A DNA stretch of 6,135 nucleotides from Bacteroides sp. (GTDB lineage: Bacteria; Bacteroidota; Bacteroidia; Bacteroidales; Bacteroidaceae). The position numbers and the translations under genes are program-made. Each line of letters begins with the position of its first letter. Positions within the stretch are counted from its first letter, which is position 1. Under the pieces are notes generated by a model. That model had not been told where the DNA came from and did not search any database. It was given only the letters and a program-made list of their open reading frames with translations. The DNA is taken from the NCBI GenBank assembly GCA_030151635.1, contig JASLDF010000193.1, positions 1 to 6,135 of the forward strand, read 5' to 3'. Positions 1 through 6,001 of the stretch are shown one piece after another.

Positions 1-215
1 GCTGTTTCAGTTTCCACCTAAAGCATCTAAAATATAAGGAATAGGTGAAATTGTAGATAATAATCTGAAAATCAGAATTTACAGATATTTCCATTATGTC
101 AGTATCCCTTGTCAACTTATATATATTGTCCATTAAGCGAAAAGGCTTAATCCGAATCAATTGAAAAGACTGGGAAATCTACTATCTTAGTACAGTAAAA
201 CTAATTTAACATCAT

Positions 216-250
216 TTTACAGAAATAGCTGTGTTGCTGTTGTCTGTAAA
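216..250. repeat. 8-bp inverted repeat, possible operator or hairpin
   Basis: TTTACAGA at 216-223 is exactly mirrored by TCTGTAAA at 243-250, with a 19-nt spacer. The spacer holds a near-tandem GCTGTGTT/GCTGTTGT at 228-243. The arms lie about 215 bp upstream of the GH2 start, which is far for an operator of a promoter near 409. A regulator site for an activator is possible, but no regulator gene is in the window to link it to. Confidence 0.3.
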
Positions 251-289
251 CTTTACTTTTAGCTAAAGTGAGCTTGCTTTTAATAAACA

Positions 290-357
290 CTCTTAATCTG
301 TACATGTCAGATTACAAATTAAGAGAATGTACCAGACTTTTTTGATCCTATCAGTCT
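290..357 (+). repeat. Two adjacent hairpins with alternative pairings
   Basis: CTCTTAAT (290-297) is mirrored by ATTAAGAG (318-325). Nested within it, AATCTG (295-300) is mirrored by CAGATT (308-313) around the 7-nt loop TACATGT. The two helices share bases 295-297, so they compete at that point, although CTCTT/AAGAG and AATCTG/CAGATT can coexist with a 3' bulge. Just downstream AGACT (334-338) pairs with AGTCT (353-357), and GAT (344-346) with ATC (350-352), leaving the T-run 339-343 as a bulge. It could be the weak terminator of an upstream gene or transcript (T-run at 338-343), or a folded leader if the GH2 transcript starts further upstream. Confidence 0.35.
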
Positions 358-408
358 TGAAAGAAGATGAAAGAAAGCTAAGCATTAATCTATTTAAGTA
401 TAAAACTT

Positions 409-416
409 TACGCTTG
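409..416 (+). promoter_or_regulatory. Weak candidate -7 element for the GH2 gene
   Basis: TACGCTTG matches the Bacteroidota -7 consensus TAnnTTTG at five of its six fixed positions (C instead of T at the fifth base). It would start the transcript near 423 and give a leader of about 43 nt before the ATG at 466. No TTG or TTTG is present 17-23 nt upstream, so the -33 half is missing. The gene may depend on an activator or use another start. Confidence 0.22.
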
Positions 417-465
417 AATTGGTAATATTATTATGAACTAATTAAACACTTTATATCACAATAAC

Positions 466-3400
466 ATGAAAAAGTTAATGCTAGCCGTTATGCTTTTTTG
501 CTGTAGTTCAATGCTTTTTGCAAATCAAACCGATTTGAAAGGGTATTATTACGGAAAAGAAAAAGCACCCACAGGAAAAGAGTGGGAATCTGTAGAAAAC
601 TTGTCTTTGAATAAAGAACAGCCACACGCTTGGTTCTTTTCATTTGGAGATGTAGAAACAGCTCGAAAAGTACTGCCCGAAAATAGTCAATATTGGCAAT
701 CATTAAACGGGAATTGGAAATTTAACTGGGCACCAGATCCTAGTTCTCGTCCTTCAGCGTTTTTTGAACCAACCTATGATGTATCTGCTTGGCATGAAAT
801 TCCTGTACCTTCAAATTGGAATGTGTATGGCATTCAAAAAGATGGAAGTTTAAAATACGGTGTGCCTATTTATGTGAATCAACCCGTTATTTTTCAACAC
901 AGTGTGAAGGTAGATGATTGGAGAGGTGGCGTTATGCGTACTCCTCCAACTAATTGGACCACCTTTAACCACCGTAATGAAGTGGGTTCTTATAAACGTA
1001 ATTTTGAAGTTCCTTCTGACTGGAAAGGCCGCGAAGTGTTTGTAAACTTCGATGGTGTTGATTCATTCTTTTATTTGTGGATCAATGGACAATACGTTGG
1101 TTTCTCAAAAAACTCGCGAAATACGGCTAGTTTTAACATCAGCGAATACCTTATAAAAGGAGAGAATACGATTGCGGTAGAAGTTTACCGTAGTTCCGAT
1201 GGCTCTTTCTTAGAATCACAAGATATGTTCCGTTTGCCAGGTATTTTCCGTACGGTGGCATTACACGCTAAACCAAAAGTTCAAATTAGAGATTTAGTTG
1301 TAAAGCCCAATTTAGATGATAATTTGATAGATGGATCTTTAACCATCAATGCTGATGTACGTAACTTCACGAATAAAGTTGTTAAGGGACATAAGATTGT
1401 TTACAGCTTATATAAAAATGAATTGTATTCTGATAAAACATCACCAAAGGCTTATGCATCAGTAGTAAGCTTAGTGAATGAGATTGATAAAAAGAATTCA
1501 GAAAAGGTTGAGCCCATTACAATGGAGGTCGTTGAACCTCTAAAATGGTCGGCCGAGCTACCTCATAGATATACTTTGATTGCAGAATTAAAGGATGCAA
1601 AGAACAAAACAATTGAGACGGTTTCGACCATTACAGGTTTTGTAAAAGTTGAAATAAAAGATACTCCAGCATCAGAAGATGAGTTTAATTTGGCAGGTCG
1701 TTATTTCTATGTGAATGGAAAACCTGTAAAAATGAAAGGGGTTAACCGACACGAAACAAACCCTTCTGTAGGTCATGCCATTACACGTAAAATGATGGAA
1801 GAAGAGGTGATGTTGATGAAACAAGCAAACATTAACCATGTGCGTAACTCACACTACACCACCGATCCATACTGGTACTACCTATGTAATAAATATGGTA
1901 TTTATTTGGAGGATGAGGCAAATATTGAATCGCATCAATACTATTACGGAACAGCTTCTTTATCTCACCCAATTGAGTGGGAAAAAGCACATGTGGCACG
2001 TGTCATGGAAATGGTACATGCAAATATTAACAATCCATCTATTCTTATTTGGTCGTTAGGAAATGAGGCTGGTCCTGGAAAAAACTTTGTAACTGCATAT
2101 AATGAATTAAAGAAAGTGGATCAACGTCCAGTACAATACGAACGTAATAACGATATTGTAGATATGGGCTCGAATCAATATCCTTCCATTGCCTGGACTA
2201 GGGGAGCAGTACAAGGGAAATATAACATTAAGTATCCTTTCCACATCTCGGAATATGCACACTCAATGGGTAATGCTGTGGGTAATCTAGTTGATTACTG
2301 GGAAGCAATTGAATCGACTAACTTCTTTATGGGAGGTGCCATTTGGGATTGGGTTGACCAATCTATTTACAATTATGACAAGGTAACTGGCGAGAGATAC
2401 TTGGCTTATGGAGGAGATTTCGGTGATACGCCGAACGATGGTCAGTTTGTGATGAATGGAATTGTATTTGGTGATCTTGAGCCAAAACCTCAATATTATG
2501 AAGTAAAGAAAGTATATCAGCACATTGGTGTTGAGGCTAATCTAAAAGAATGGCAAGTTGATGTTTTTAATAAATACTATTTCCAAGATTTATCGAATTA
2601 CAACATCGAGTGGGTTTTGTTTGAGAATGGTAGCCCTATTAAAACAATGAGCCATGCACTTAAAGATATCAAGCCACGTGGCAAGATGACATTTAAAATA
2701 CCATTCAGTTTCATTGAAAAAGAGGAATCGGAATATTTCTTAAAGGTTCAGTTTAAGCTGAATAAAGACATGCCTTGGAGTAAGAAAGGATTTGTGCAAG
2801 CAGAAGAACAATTCTTGTTAAAGGAAGCGACAAGCAAGCCTTTCATTAATCGTGTGGCTGCTGTTAATTCTGCTTTACAAGTTCAGACATCAGCAGATAA
2901 ACTAACCATTGGTAATGATCGATTTACGGTTGATTTTGATACAGAAATTGGTACAATACATAAGTTAAGCTATCAAGACAAAGTGATTATTGCAGCAGGT
3001 AATGGTCCTAAGTTGGATGTGTTGCGTGCTTTTGTAAATAATGACAATTGGGCGTATGGACAATGGTTCGACAATGGGTTACATAACTTGCGTCATAAAG
3101 CGTCGAACCCAAATATTATAAAAAAAGAGGACAAATCAATAGTGGTTGCCTTTACTGTAGAATCTCAAGCTCCAAATGCTGCTAAGATTTATGGGGGTAC
3201 TAGTTCTGGAAAGAATACCATAGAAGAACTTACAAATAAAGCTTTTGGTCCTTCTGACTTTAAAATAACTACGAATCAGATTTGGACCATCTATGAGGAT
3301 GGTTCAATTGAGTTGCAGTCTAGCTTTGCGTCGAATAAACCAACTTTAGTTTTACCTCGTTTAGGGTATGTGATGAAGGTTCCTCAAGAATTTTCGGAGT

Positions 3401-4476
3401 TTACCTATTATGGACGTGGTCCAGTAGAGAATTATCCAGACCGTAAAACGGGTCAGTTTATAGAGAAATACATCAGTTCTCCAAAACAAGAGTTTACAAA
3501 CTATCCGAAACCTCAAGATATGGGTAACCACGAGGAAGTGCGCTGGTGTGCATTGACCAATCAAGCTGGTAATGGAGCTGTGTTTATAGCAAACAACACC
3601 ATGTCGGTGGCTGCTTTACAATATTCCGCATTGGATATGACTTTAGCACCTCACCCTTATCAACTTCCAGCTGCAGGTGATACTTATTTGCATTTGAATG
3701 TAGGTGTTACTGGACTAGGCGGTAATAGTTGTGGACAAGGTGCACCGCTTGAGCAAGATCGAATTAGAGCAGAACATCATACGATGGGCTTCATTATTAG
3801 ACCTGGAAGCAAAGACTTGGATCAAGTTGCTAATGTGGCACCAGCTGGAGTAACGCCATTGACCATTACGCGCGATCAAGTAGGTAAGGTTGATATTATG
3901 ACTGCGGATAAGAGTAGTGAAATCTATTACTCGGTGGATAAAAAGAAAGCAACTAAGTTTACTACTTCTTTTGATTTCCGTAATGGTGGTACCGTCACAG
4001 CTTGGACTAAAGAGAATCCGCTTTTAAAGGTAGTTGCAAGTTTTGAGAAATTAGAAAGAATTAATACGGAAGTCATCTTTGCAAGTAGTGAAGAGGTAGG
4101 TTCGGGAAGTGCTAAGAATTTAACCGATGGAGATGCAAATACAATCTGGCATACTATGTATTCGGTAACTGTTGCTAAACACCCACATTGGGTAGATCTG
4201 GATGCGAAAGAAGTACGTATCATGAAAGGGTTTACTTATCTACCAAGACAAGAAGGTAGTAATGGAAATGTAAAAGATTACACGATCCATGCTAGTCTTG
4301 ATGGTAAGAATTGGGGTGAACCAATCGTTAAAGGTACATTCGACAAAGGTTCAAAAGAGAAAAAGGTGATGTTTAATCAGGCTATTCAAGCTCGCTATAT
4401 CCGCTTTACTGCACTAAGCGAACAGAATGGAACTGATTTTGCATCGGGGGCAGAAATAACAATTTTAGCTGATTAA
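466..4476 (+). CDS. Secreted GH2 beta-galactosidase-like enzyme with C-terminal discoidin domain
   Basis: Probable exo-acting retaining glycosidase removing non-reducing terminal beta-galactosyl residues; the true substrate is unproven. A signal peptide (Lys2-Lys3, hydrophobic core to Phe18, likely cut after Ala19) suggests periplasmic or surface location. Domains in LacZ order: sugar-binding jelly roll about 60-270, Ig-like about 272-395, TIM barrel about 400-690, DUF4981-type about 700-795, beta-sandwich (Bgal_small_N) about 812-1112. Two extra modules follow: a chitobiase C-terminal-like segment about 1140-1190 and an F5/8 type C (CBM32-like) domain about 1200-1335. Acid/base is Glu534 (SLGNEAGPG), nucleophile Glu596 (ISEYAHSMGN). 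Pocket residues aligned with LacZ are Asn138, Asp253, His429, His463, His599, Trp627, and metal ligands Glu488 and His490. Odd points: LacZ Trp999 is replaced by Cys1089, and about 20 residues are inserted near 146-166. At 1336 residues it is about 300 longer than LacZ. No type IX sorting domain is seen. The start is the first ATG and gives an intact signal peptide; upstream is AT-rich without Shine-Dalgarno. It is monocistronic, ending at a terminator. Confidence 0.93.
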   Translation: MKKLMLAVMLFCCSSMLFANQTDLKGYYYGKEKAPTGKEWESVENLSLNKEQPHAWFFSFGDVETARKVLPENSQYWQSLNGNWKFNWAPDPSSRPSAFFEPTYDVSAWHEIPVPSNWNVYGIQKDGSLKYGVPIYVNQPVIFQHSVKVDDWRGGVMRTPPTNWTTFNHRNEVGSYKRNFEVPSDWKGREVFVNFDGVDSFFYLWINGQYVGFSKNSRNTASFNISEYLIKGENTIAVEVYRSSDGSFLESQDMFRLPGIFRTVALHAKPKVQIRDLVVKPNLDDNLIDGSLTINADVRNFTNKVVKGHKIVYSLYKNELYSDKTSPKAYASVVSLVNEIDKKNSEKVEPITMEVVEPLKWSAELPHRYTLIAELKDAKNKTIETVSTITGFVKVEIKDTPASEDEFNLAGRYFYVNGKPVKMKGVNRHETNPSVGHAITRKMMEEEVMLMKQANINHVRNSHYTTDPYWYYLCNKYGIYLEDEANIESHQYYYGTASLSHPIEWEKAHVARVMEMVHANINNPSILIWSLGNEAGPGKNFVTAYNELKKVDQRPVQYERNNDIVDMGSNQYPSIAWTRGAVQGKYNIKYPFHISEYAHSMGNAVGNLVDYWEAIESTNFFMGGAIWDWVDQSIYNYDKVTGERYLAYGGDFGDTPNDGQFVMNGIVFGDLEPKPQYYEVKKVYQHIGVEANLKEWQVDVFNKYYFQDLSNYNIEWVLFENGSPIKTMSHALKDIKPRGKMTFKIPFSFIEKEESEYFLKVQFKLNKDMPWSKKGFVQAEEQFLLKEATSKPFINRVAAVNSALQVQTSADKLTIGNDRFTVDFDTEIGTIHKLSYQDKVIIAAGNGPKLDVLRAFVNNDNWAYGQWFDNGLHNLRHKASNPNIIKKEDKSIVVAFTVESQAPNAAKIYGGTSSGKNTIEELTNKAFGPSDFKITTNQIWTIYEDGSIELQSSFASNKPTLVLPRLGYVMKVPQEFSEFTYYGRGPVENYPDRKTGQFIEKYISSPKQEFTNYPKPQDMGNHEEVRWCALTNQAGNGAVFIANNTMSVAALQYSALDMTLAPHPYQLPAAGDTYLHLNVGVTGLGGNSCGQGAPLEQDRIRAEHHTMGFIIRPGSKDLDQVANVAPAGVTPLTITRDQVGKVDIMTADKSSEIYYSVDKKKATKFTTSFDFRNGGTVTAWTKENPLLKVVASFEKLERINTEVIFASSEEVGSGSAKNLTDGDANTIWHTMYSVTVAKHPHWVDLDAKEVRIMKGFTYLPRQEGSNGNVKDYTIHASLDGKNWGEPIVKGTFDKGSKEKKVMFNQAIQARYIRFTALSEQNGTDFASGAEITILAD

Positions 4477-4540
4477 TAGACTAGCATCTAAGAGAGAACT
4501 GCATTTGTTTAATTCGATGTAGCTATCTTGCTTATAAATT

Positions 4541-4589
4541 AAATAAGGGTATAAATAGAGGTGAAACTTTATTTATACCCTTATTTTTT
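4541..4589 (+). terminator. Strong intrinsic terminator after the GH2 gene
   Basis: Bases 4541-4560 pair with 4567-4586 in a 20-bp stem, all Watson-Crick except one G-T at 4558/4569, closed by the 6-nt loop GTGAAA. The core includes GGG/CCC at 4547-4549/4578-4580. A T-run at 4584-4589 follows. It lies 65 nt after the GH2 stop codon and should isolate that gene from the PhzF-family gene downstream. Confidence 0.9.
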
Positions 4590-4843
4590 ATGGGTAGTAT
4601 TTATGTATTAACTATATTCGTTTATTGCAACTAGTTAGCTATCAATCCGAGTTAGTAATTTCGGATGAATGTCAAGTCATTAAGTAAGTGTAAATGCCTC
4701 CTACATGATTCTTGTGTTGTATTCGTGGTATCTGAACTATAAAATAATAAATTATCAGTAAATAGAGCTGTTTTTACATAGACACCTATTTCTGATAAAA
4801 GTATATTCCCTCATTTAAATATTAATAGTAAAAACAGAATTTT
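4590..4843. other. Non-coding gap before the PhzF-family gene
   Basis: No open frame of note and no convincing promoter. Partial -7 matches (each five of six fixed bases of TAnnTTTG) occur at 4613-4620 (TATATTCG), 4656-4663 (TAATTTCG) and 4787-4794 (TATTTCTG), but none has a well-placed TTG upstream. A 6-bp inverted repeat ATCCGA/TCGGAT sits at 4645-4650/4661-4666. The larger hairpin at 4752-4798 is listed separately. The PhzF-family promoter must lie somewhere here because a strong terminator precedes it. Confidence 0.5.
4752..4798 (+). repeat. 13-bp bulged hairpin upstream of the PhzF-family gene
   Basis: TTATCAG (4752-4758) pairs with CTGATAA (4792-4798), and AAATAG (4760-4765) with CTATTT (4786-4791), leaving a single bulged T at 4759 and a 20-nt loop. 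No T-tract follows, so it is not an ordinary terminator. Its right arm contains the weak -7 candidate TATTTCTG at 4787-4794. It ends 45 nt before the start codon, so it could be an operator-like dyad or, if transcription starts upstream, a leader hairpin. Confidence 0.45.
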
Positions 4844-5632
4844 ATGGAGTTAAATATATTTCACGTTGATTCATTCACGGATTGTCTTTTTAAAGGTAAT
4901 CCTGCATGTGTAGTACCATTAAACGAATGGCTTCCTGATGATATACTACTTAAAATTGCACAAGAAAATGCCGTTGCCGAAACCGCATTTATAATCGAAA
5001 ATGAAGATAGTTTTGATTTGCGCTGGTTTACTCCCGATTTGGAAATGGATTTATGTGGTCATGCTACGTTGGCTACTGCTCACACTATCAAGACCAATTT
5101 GAATTTTGAGGGTAATCGCATTCAATTCAATACTCAAAGTGGAGTATTAGTAGTGGATGTTATCGGTGATAAATATAGACTTGATTTTCCATCTCGTCCA
5201 CCTGTTGAATCAGCTTTACCTATTGAGATAAAAGAAGCATTAAGTATTCAGCCTAAGCATATTCTAAGAGCTGAAAGAGACTTTATATTGGTCTATGGAT
5301 CGGAAGATGATATTCGTCGACTTGTTGTTGATAAAAACCAATTAGATAAAATTAATTTGGGACAAGGAGGAGTAGCGGTGACGGCTAGAGGTGAAAGATA
5401 TGACTTTGTATCTCGCTTTTTCACTCCTCAAGCTACAATTTTAGAAGATCCTGTTACGGGTTCTTCACATTGTTCATTGGTTCCCTACTGGAGCAATGTC
5501 TTATTGAAAAAGGAGTTGGTGGCTTGTCAAATATCCGATCGTTCAGGGATCTTGTATTGCACAGACTCTGGTAATCGTACTCTTATTGCAGGTGCTGCGA
5601 TAACCTATTCGGTAGGTAAAATCTTTCTGTAA
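4844..5632 (+). CDS. PhzF-family isomerase/epimerase-like protein
   Basis: Cytosolic member of the PhzF / diaminopimelate-epimerase fold superfamily. Named members include PhzF, which isomerises trans-2,3-dihydro-3-hydroxyanthranilate in phenazine synthesis, but most relatives have no known substrate. The 262 residues fit a complete two-lobed protein with no signal peptide or membrane segment. Family signatures are visible: the N-terminal FHVDSF...GNPACVV stretch (6-24), AQENAVAETAFI with Glu46 matching the catalytic Glu45 of PhzF, RWFTPDLEMDLCGHATLA (60-77) with His73 matching His74, and EDPVTGSSH (201-209) with Asp202 matching Asp208. The protein therefore looks catalytically competent. DapF-type enzymes use two cysteines; here the acid/base pattern is that of PhzF. 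No phenazine genes are near, so phenazine synthesis is not implied and the phzF symbol is not justified. It is flanked by terminators on both sides and is probably monocistronic. The start is the only well-placed ATG and begins the typical first strand (ELNIFHVDSF). Confidence 0.92.
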   Translation: MELNIFHVDSFTDCLFKGNPACVVPLNEWLPDDILLKIAQENAVAETAFIIENEDSFDLRWFTPDLEMDLCGHATLATAHTIKTNLNFEGNRIQFNTQSGVLVVDVIGDKYRLDFPSRPPVESALPIEIKEALSIQPKHILRAERDFILVYGSEDDIRRLVVDKNQLDKINLGQGGVAVTARGERYDFVSRFFTPQATILEDPVTGSSHCSLVPYWSNVLLKKELVACQISDRSGILYCTDSGNRTLIAGAAITYSVGKIFL

Positions 5633-5641
5633 AAGATTTTT
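5618..5641 (+). terminator. Weak terminator-like hairpin over the PhzF-family stop codon
   Basis: AAAATCTTT (5618-5626) is perfectly mirrored by AAAGATTTT (5632-5640) around the loop CTGTA, and the T-run 5637-5641 ends the right arm. The stop codon TAA (5630-5632) falls at the loop and right arm, so the last four codons are part of the structure. Only one base pair is G-C, so termination here is likely weak, and ribosomes would disrupt it. Confidence 0.35.
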
Positions 5642-5700
5642 AATTGCGGCTGTAATTTGTTTTAAACAATTAAGAAGGTTATTTCTTTATCATTTAAATG

Positions 5701-5738
5701 AATCGTTGGTATATCCGTGTATCAACGATTTTTGTTTT
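5701..5738 (+). terminator. Intrinsic terminator after the PhzF-family gene
   Basis: Bases 5701-5713 pair with 5718-5730: AATCGTTG with CAACGATT at the base, then GTATA with TGTAT including two G-T pairs (5709/5722 and 5712/5719). The loop 5714-5717 is TCCG, which fits the stable UNCG tetraloop class although the closing pair is A-T. A T-rich tail at 5729-5738 follows. It lies 68 nt past the stop codon and separates this gene from the permease transcript. Confidence 0.85.
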
Positions 5739-5807
5739 AAATCCCCATTGCTTTATTCCTGGCATTGACTCGTCATTTTTTAAATACTTTTATATTCTCT
5801 TTTGTTC

Positions 5808-5841
5808 TTGTTACGGATTCCATTAATTTATTGTACTTTTG
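5808..5841 (+). promoter_or_regulatory. Bacteroidota-type promoter for the permease gene
   Basis: TACTTTTG at 5834-5841 matches the -7 consensus TAnnTTTG at every fixed base. TTG at 5808-5810 is a candidate -33 element with a 23-nt spacer, the long end of the usual 17-23 range; a full TTTG at 5801-5804 is spaced too far (29 nt). Transcription would begin a few bases downstream, around 5846-5849, giving a leader of roughly 150 nt. This is the only perfect -7 match I noticed in the three gaps. Confidence 0.65.
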
Positions 5842-5847
5842 CACCCA

Positions 5848-6001
5848 AATTGTTTCTATTCATTTGGCTGACCTTAACAATTCTTGATCTCAGCAATGTT
5901 CCAAGGCATTTTTAAATACCTGTGGACTTATACGGAATGTCACAAAGCAGTTCACATTGATGAACTCCAACATAAATGTAAAATAAATAGAAAACGTAAA
6001 C
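5848..6001 (+). promoter_or_regulatory. Structured 5' leader of the nucleobase permease gene (possible cis-regulatory RNA)
   Basis: The predicted leader is long and contains several possible helices. AATTGTT (5848-5854) is mirrored by AACAATT (5876-5882). GCTGA (5867-5871), inside that loop, is mirrored by TCAGC (5890-5894) outside it, so the two can form an H-type pseudoknot or compete. ATGTTCC (5896-5902) can pair with GGAATGT (5934-5940) with two G-T wobbles, enclosing a small hairpin AGG..CCT (5904-5906/5919-5921) that continues as ATT/AAT. AGTTCA (5949-5954) pairs with TGAACT (5961-5966). The last 20 nt before the ATG are A-rich and open. No T-tract terminator is present, so any control would act on translation or stability. 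It does not match the purine riboswitch consensus as I know it. The helices are short and unproven. Confidence 0.4.

Larger units (their letters stand above)
1..465. other. Non-coding region upstream of the GH2 gene, rich in inverted repeats
   Basis: No credible gene is seen on either strand. The three forward frames stop at 21, 37 and 44, so at most the last few codons of an upstream gene could lie at the left edge; none is recognisable. The region is AT-rich and holds several perfect inverted repeats: 64-68/72-76 (TCTGA/TCAGA), 132-138/145-151 (ATTAAGC/GCTTAAT with a 6-nt loop), 216-223/243-250 (TTTACAGA/TCTGTAAA), a 10-bp palindrome TTTAGCTAAA at 258-267, and the pair of structures at 290-357 listed separately. 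Short repeats are expected by chance in such DNA, but their density exceeds what I see in the other two gaps. This DNA presumably carries the control region of the GH2 gene. Confidence 0.6.

Noticed and set aside
1..94. Minus-strand frame open from an ATG at 94 to the left edge (31 codons)
   Set aside because: The translation has no recognisable pattern, is rich in codons typical of random AT-rich DNA, and includes part of an inverted repeat.
466..530. Lipoprotein signal (Cys12-Cys13 in the GH2 signal peptide)
   Set aside because: The residues before the cysteines (MLF and LFC) do not fit a lipobox, which needs a small residue at -1. A signal peptidase I site after Ala19 fits better.
3715..3800. 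GH2 gene as a frameshifted or damaged lacZ
   Set aside because: The reading frame is open for 1336 codons with all domains and catalytic residues in order; the differences from LacZ look like family divergence, not decay.
3927..4223. Minus-strand open frames inside the GH2 gene (also 488-703, 2287-2523, 3361-3564) and the + frame at 1838-2059
   Set aside because: They lie wholly within a conserved, well-aligned coding region in other frames and have no recognisable protein features.
4100..4476. Type IX secretion sorting domain at the GH2 C-terminus
   Set aside because: The C-terminus is the last strand of the discoidin domain (GAEITILAD); no extra domain with the usual sorting motifs follows.
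5848..6001. Classical purine riboswitch in front of the permease gene
   Set aside because: The conserved junction and loop motifs of the purine aptamer are not seen in the leader.
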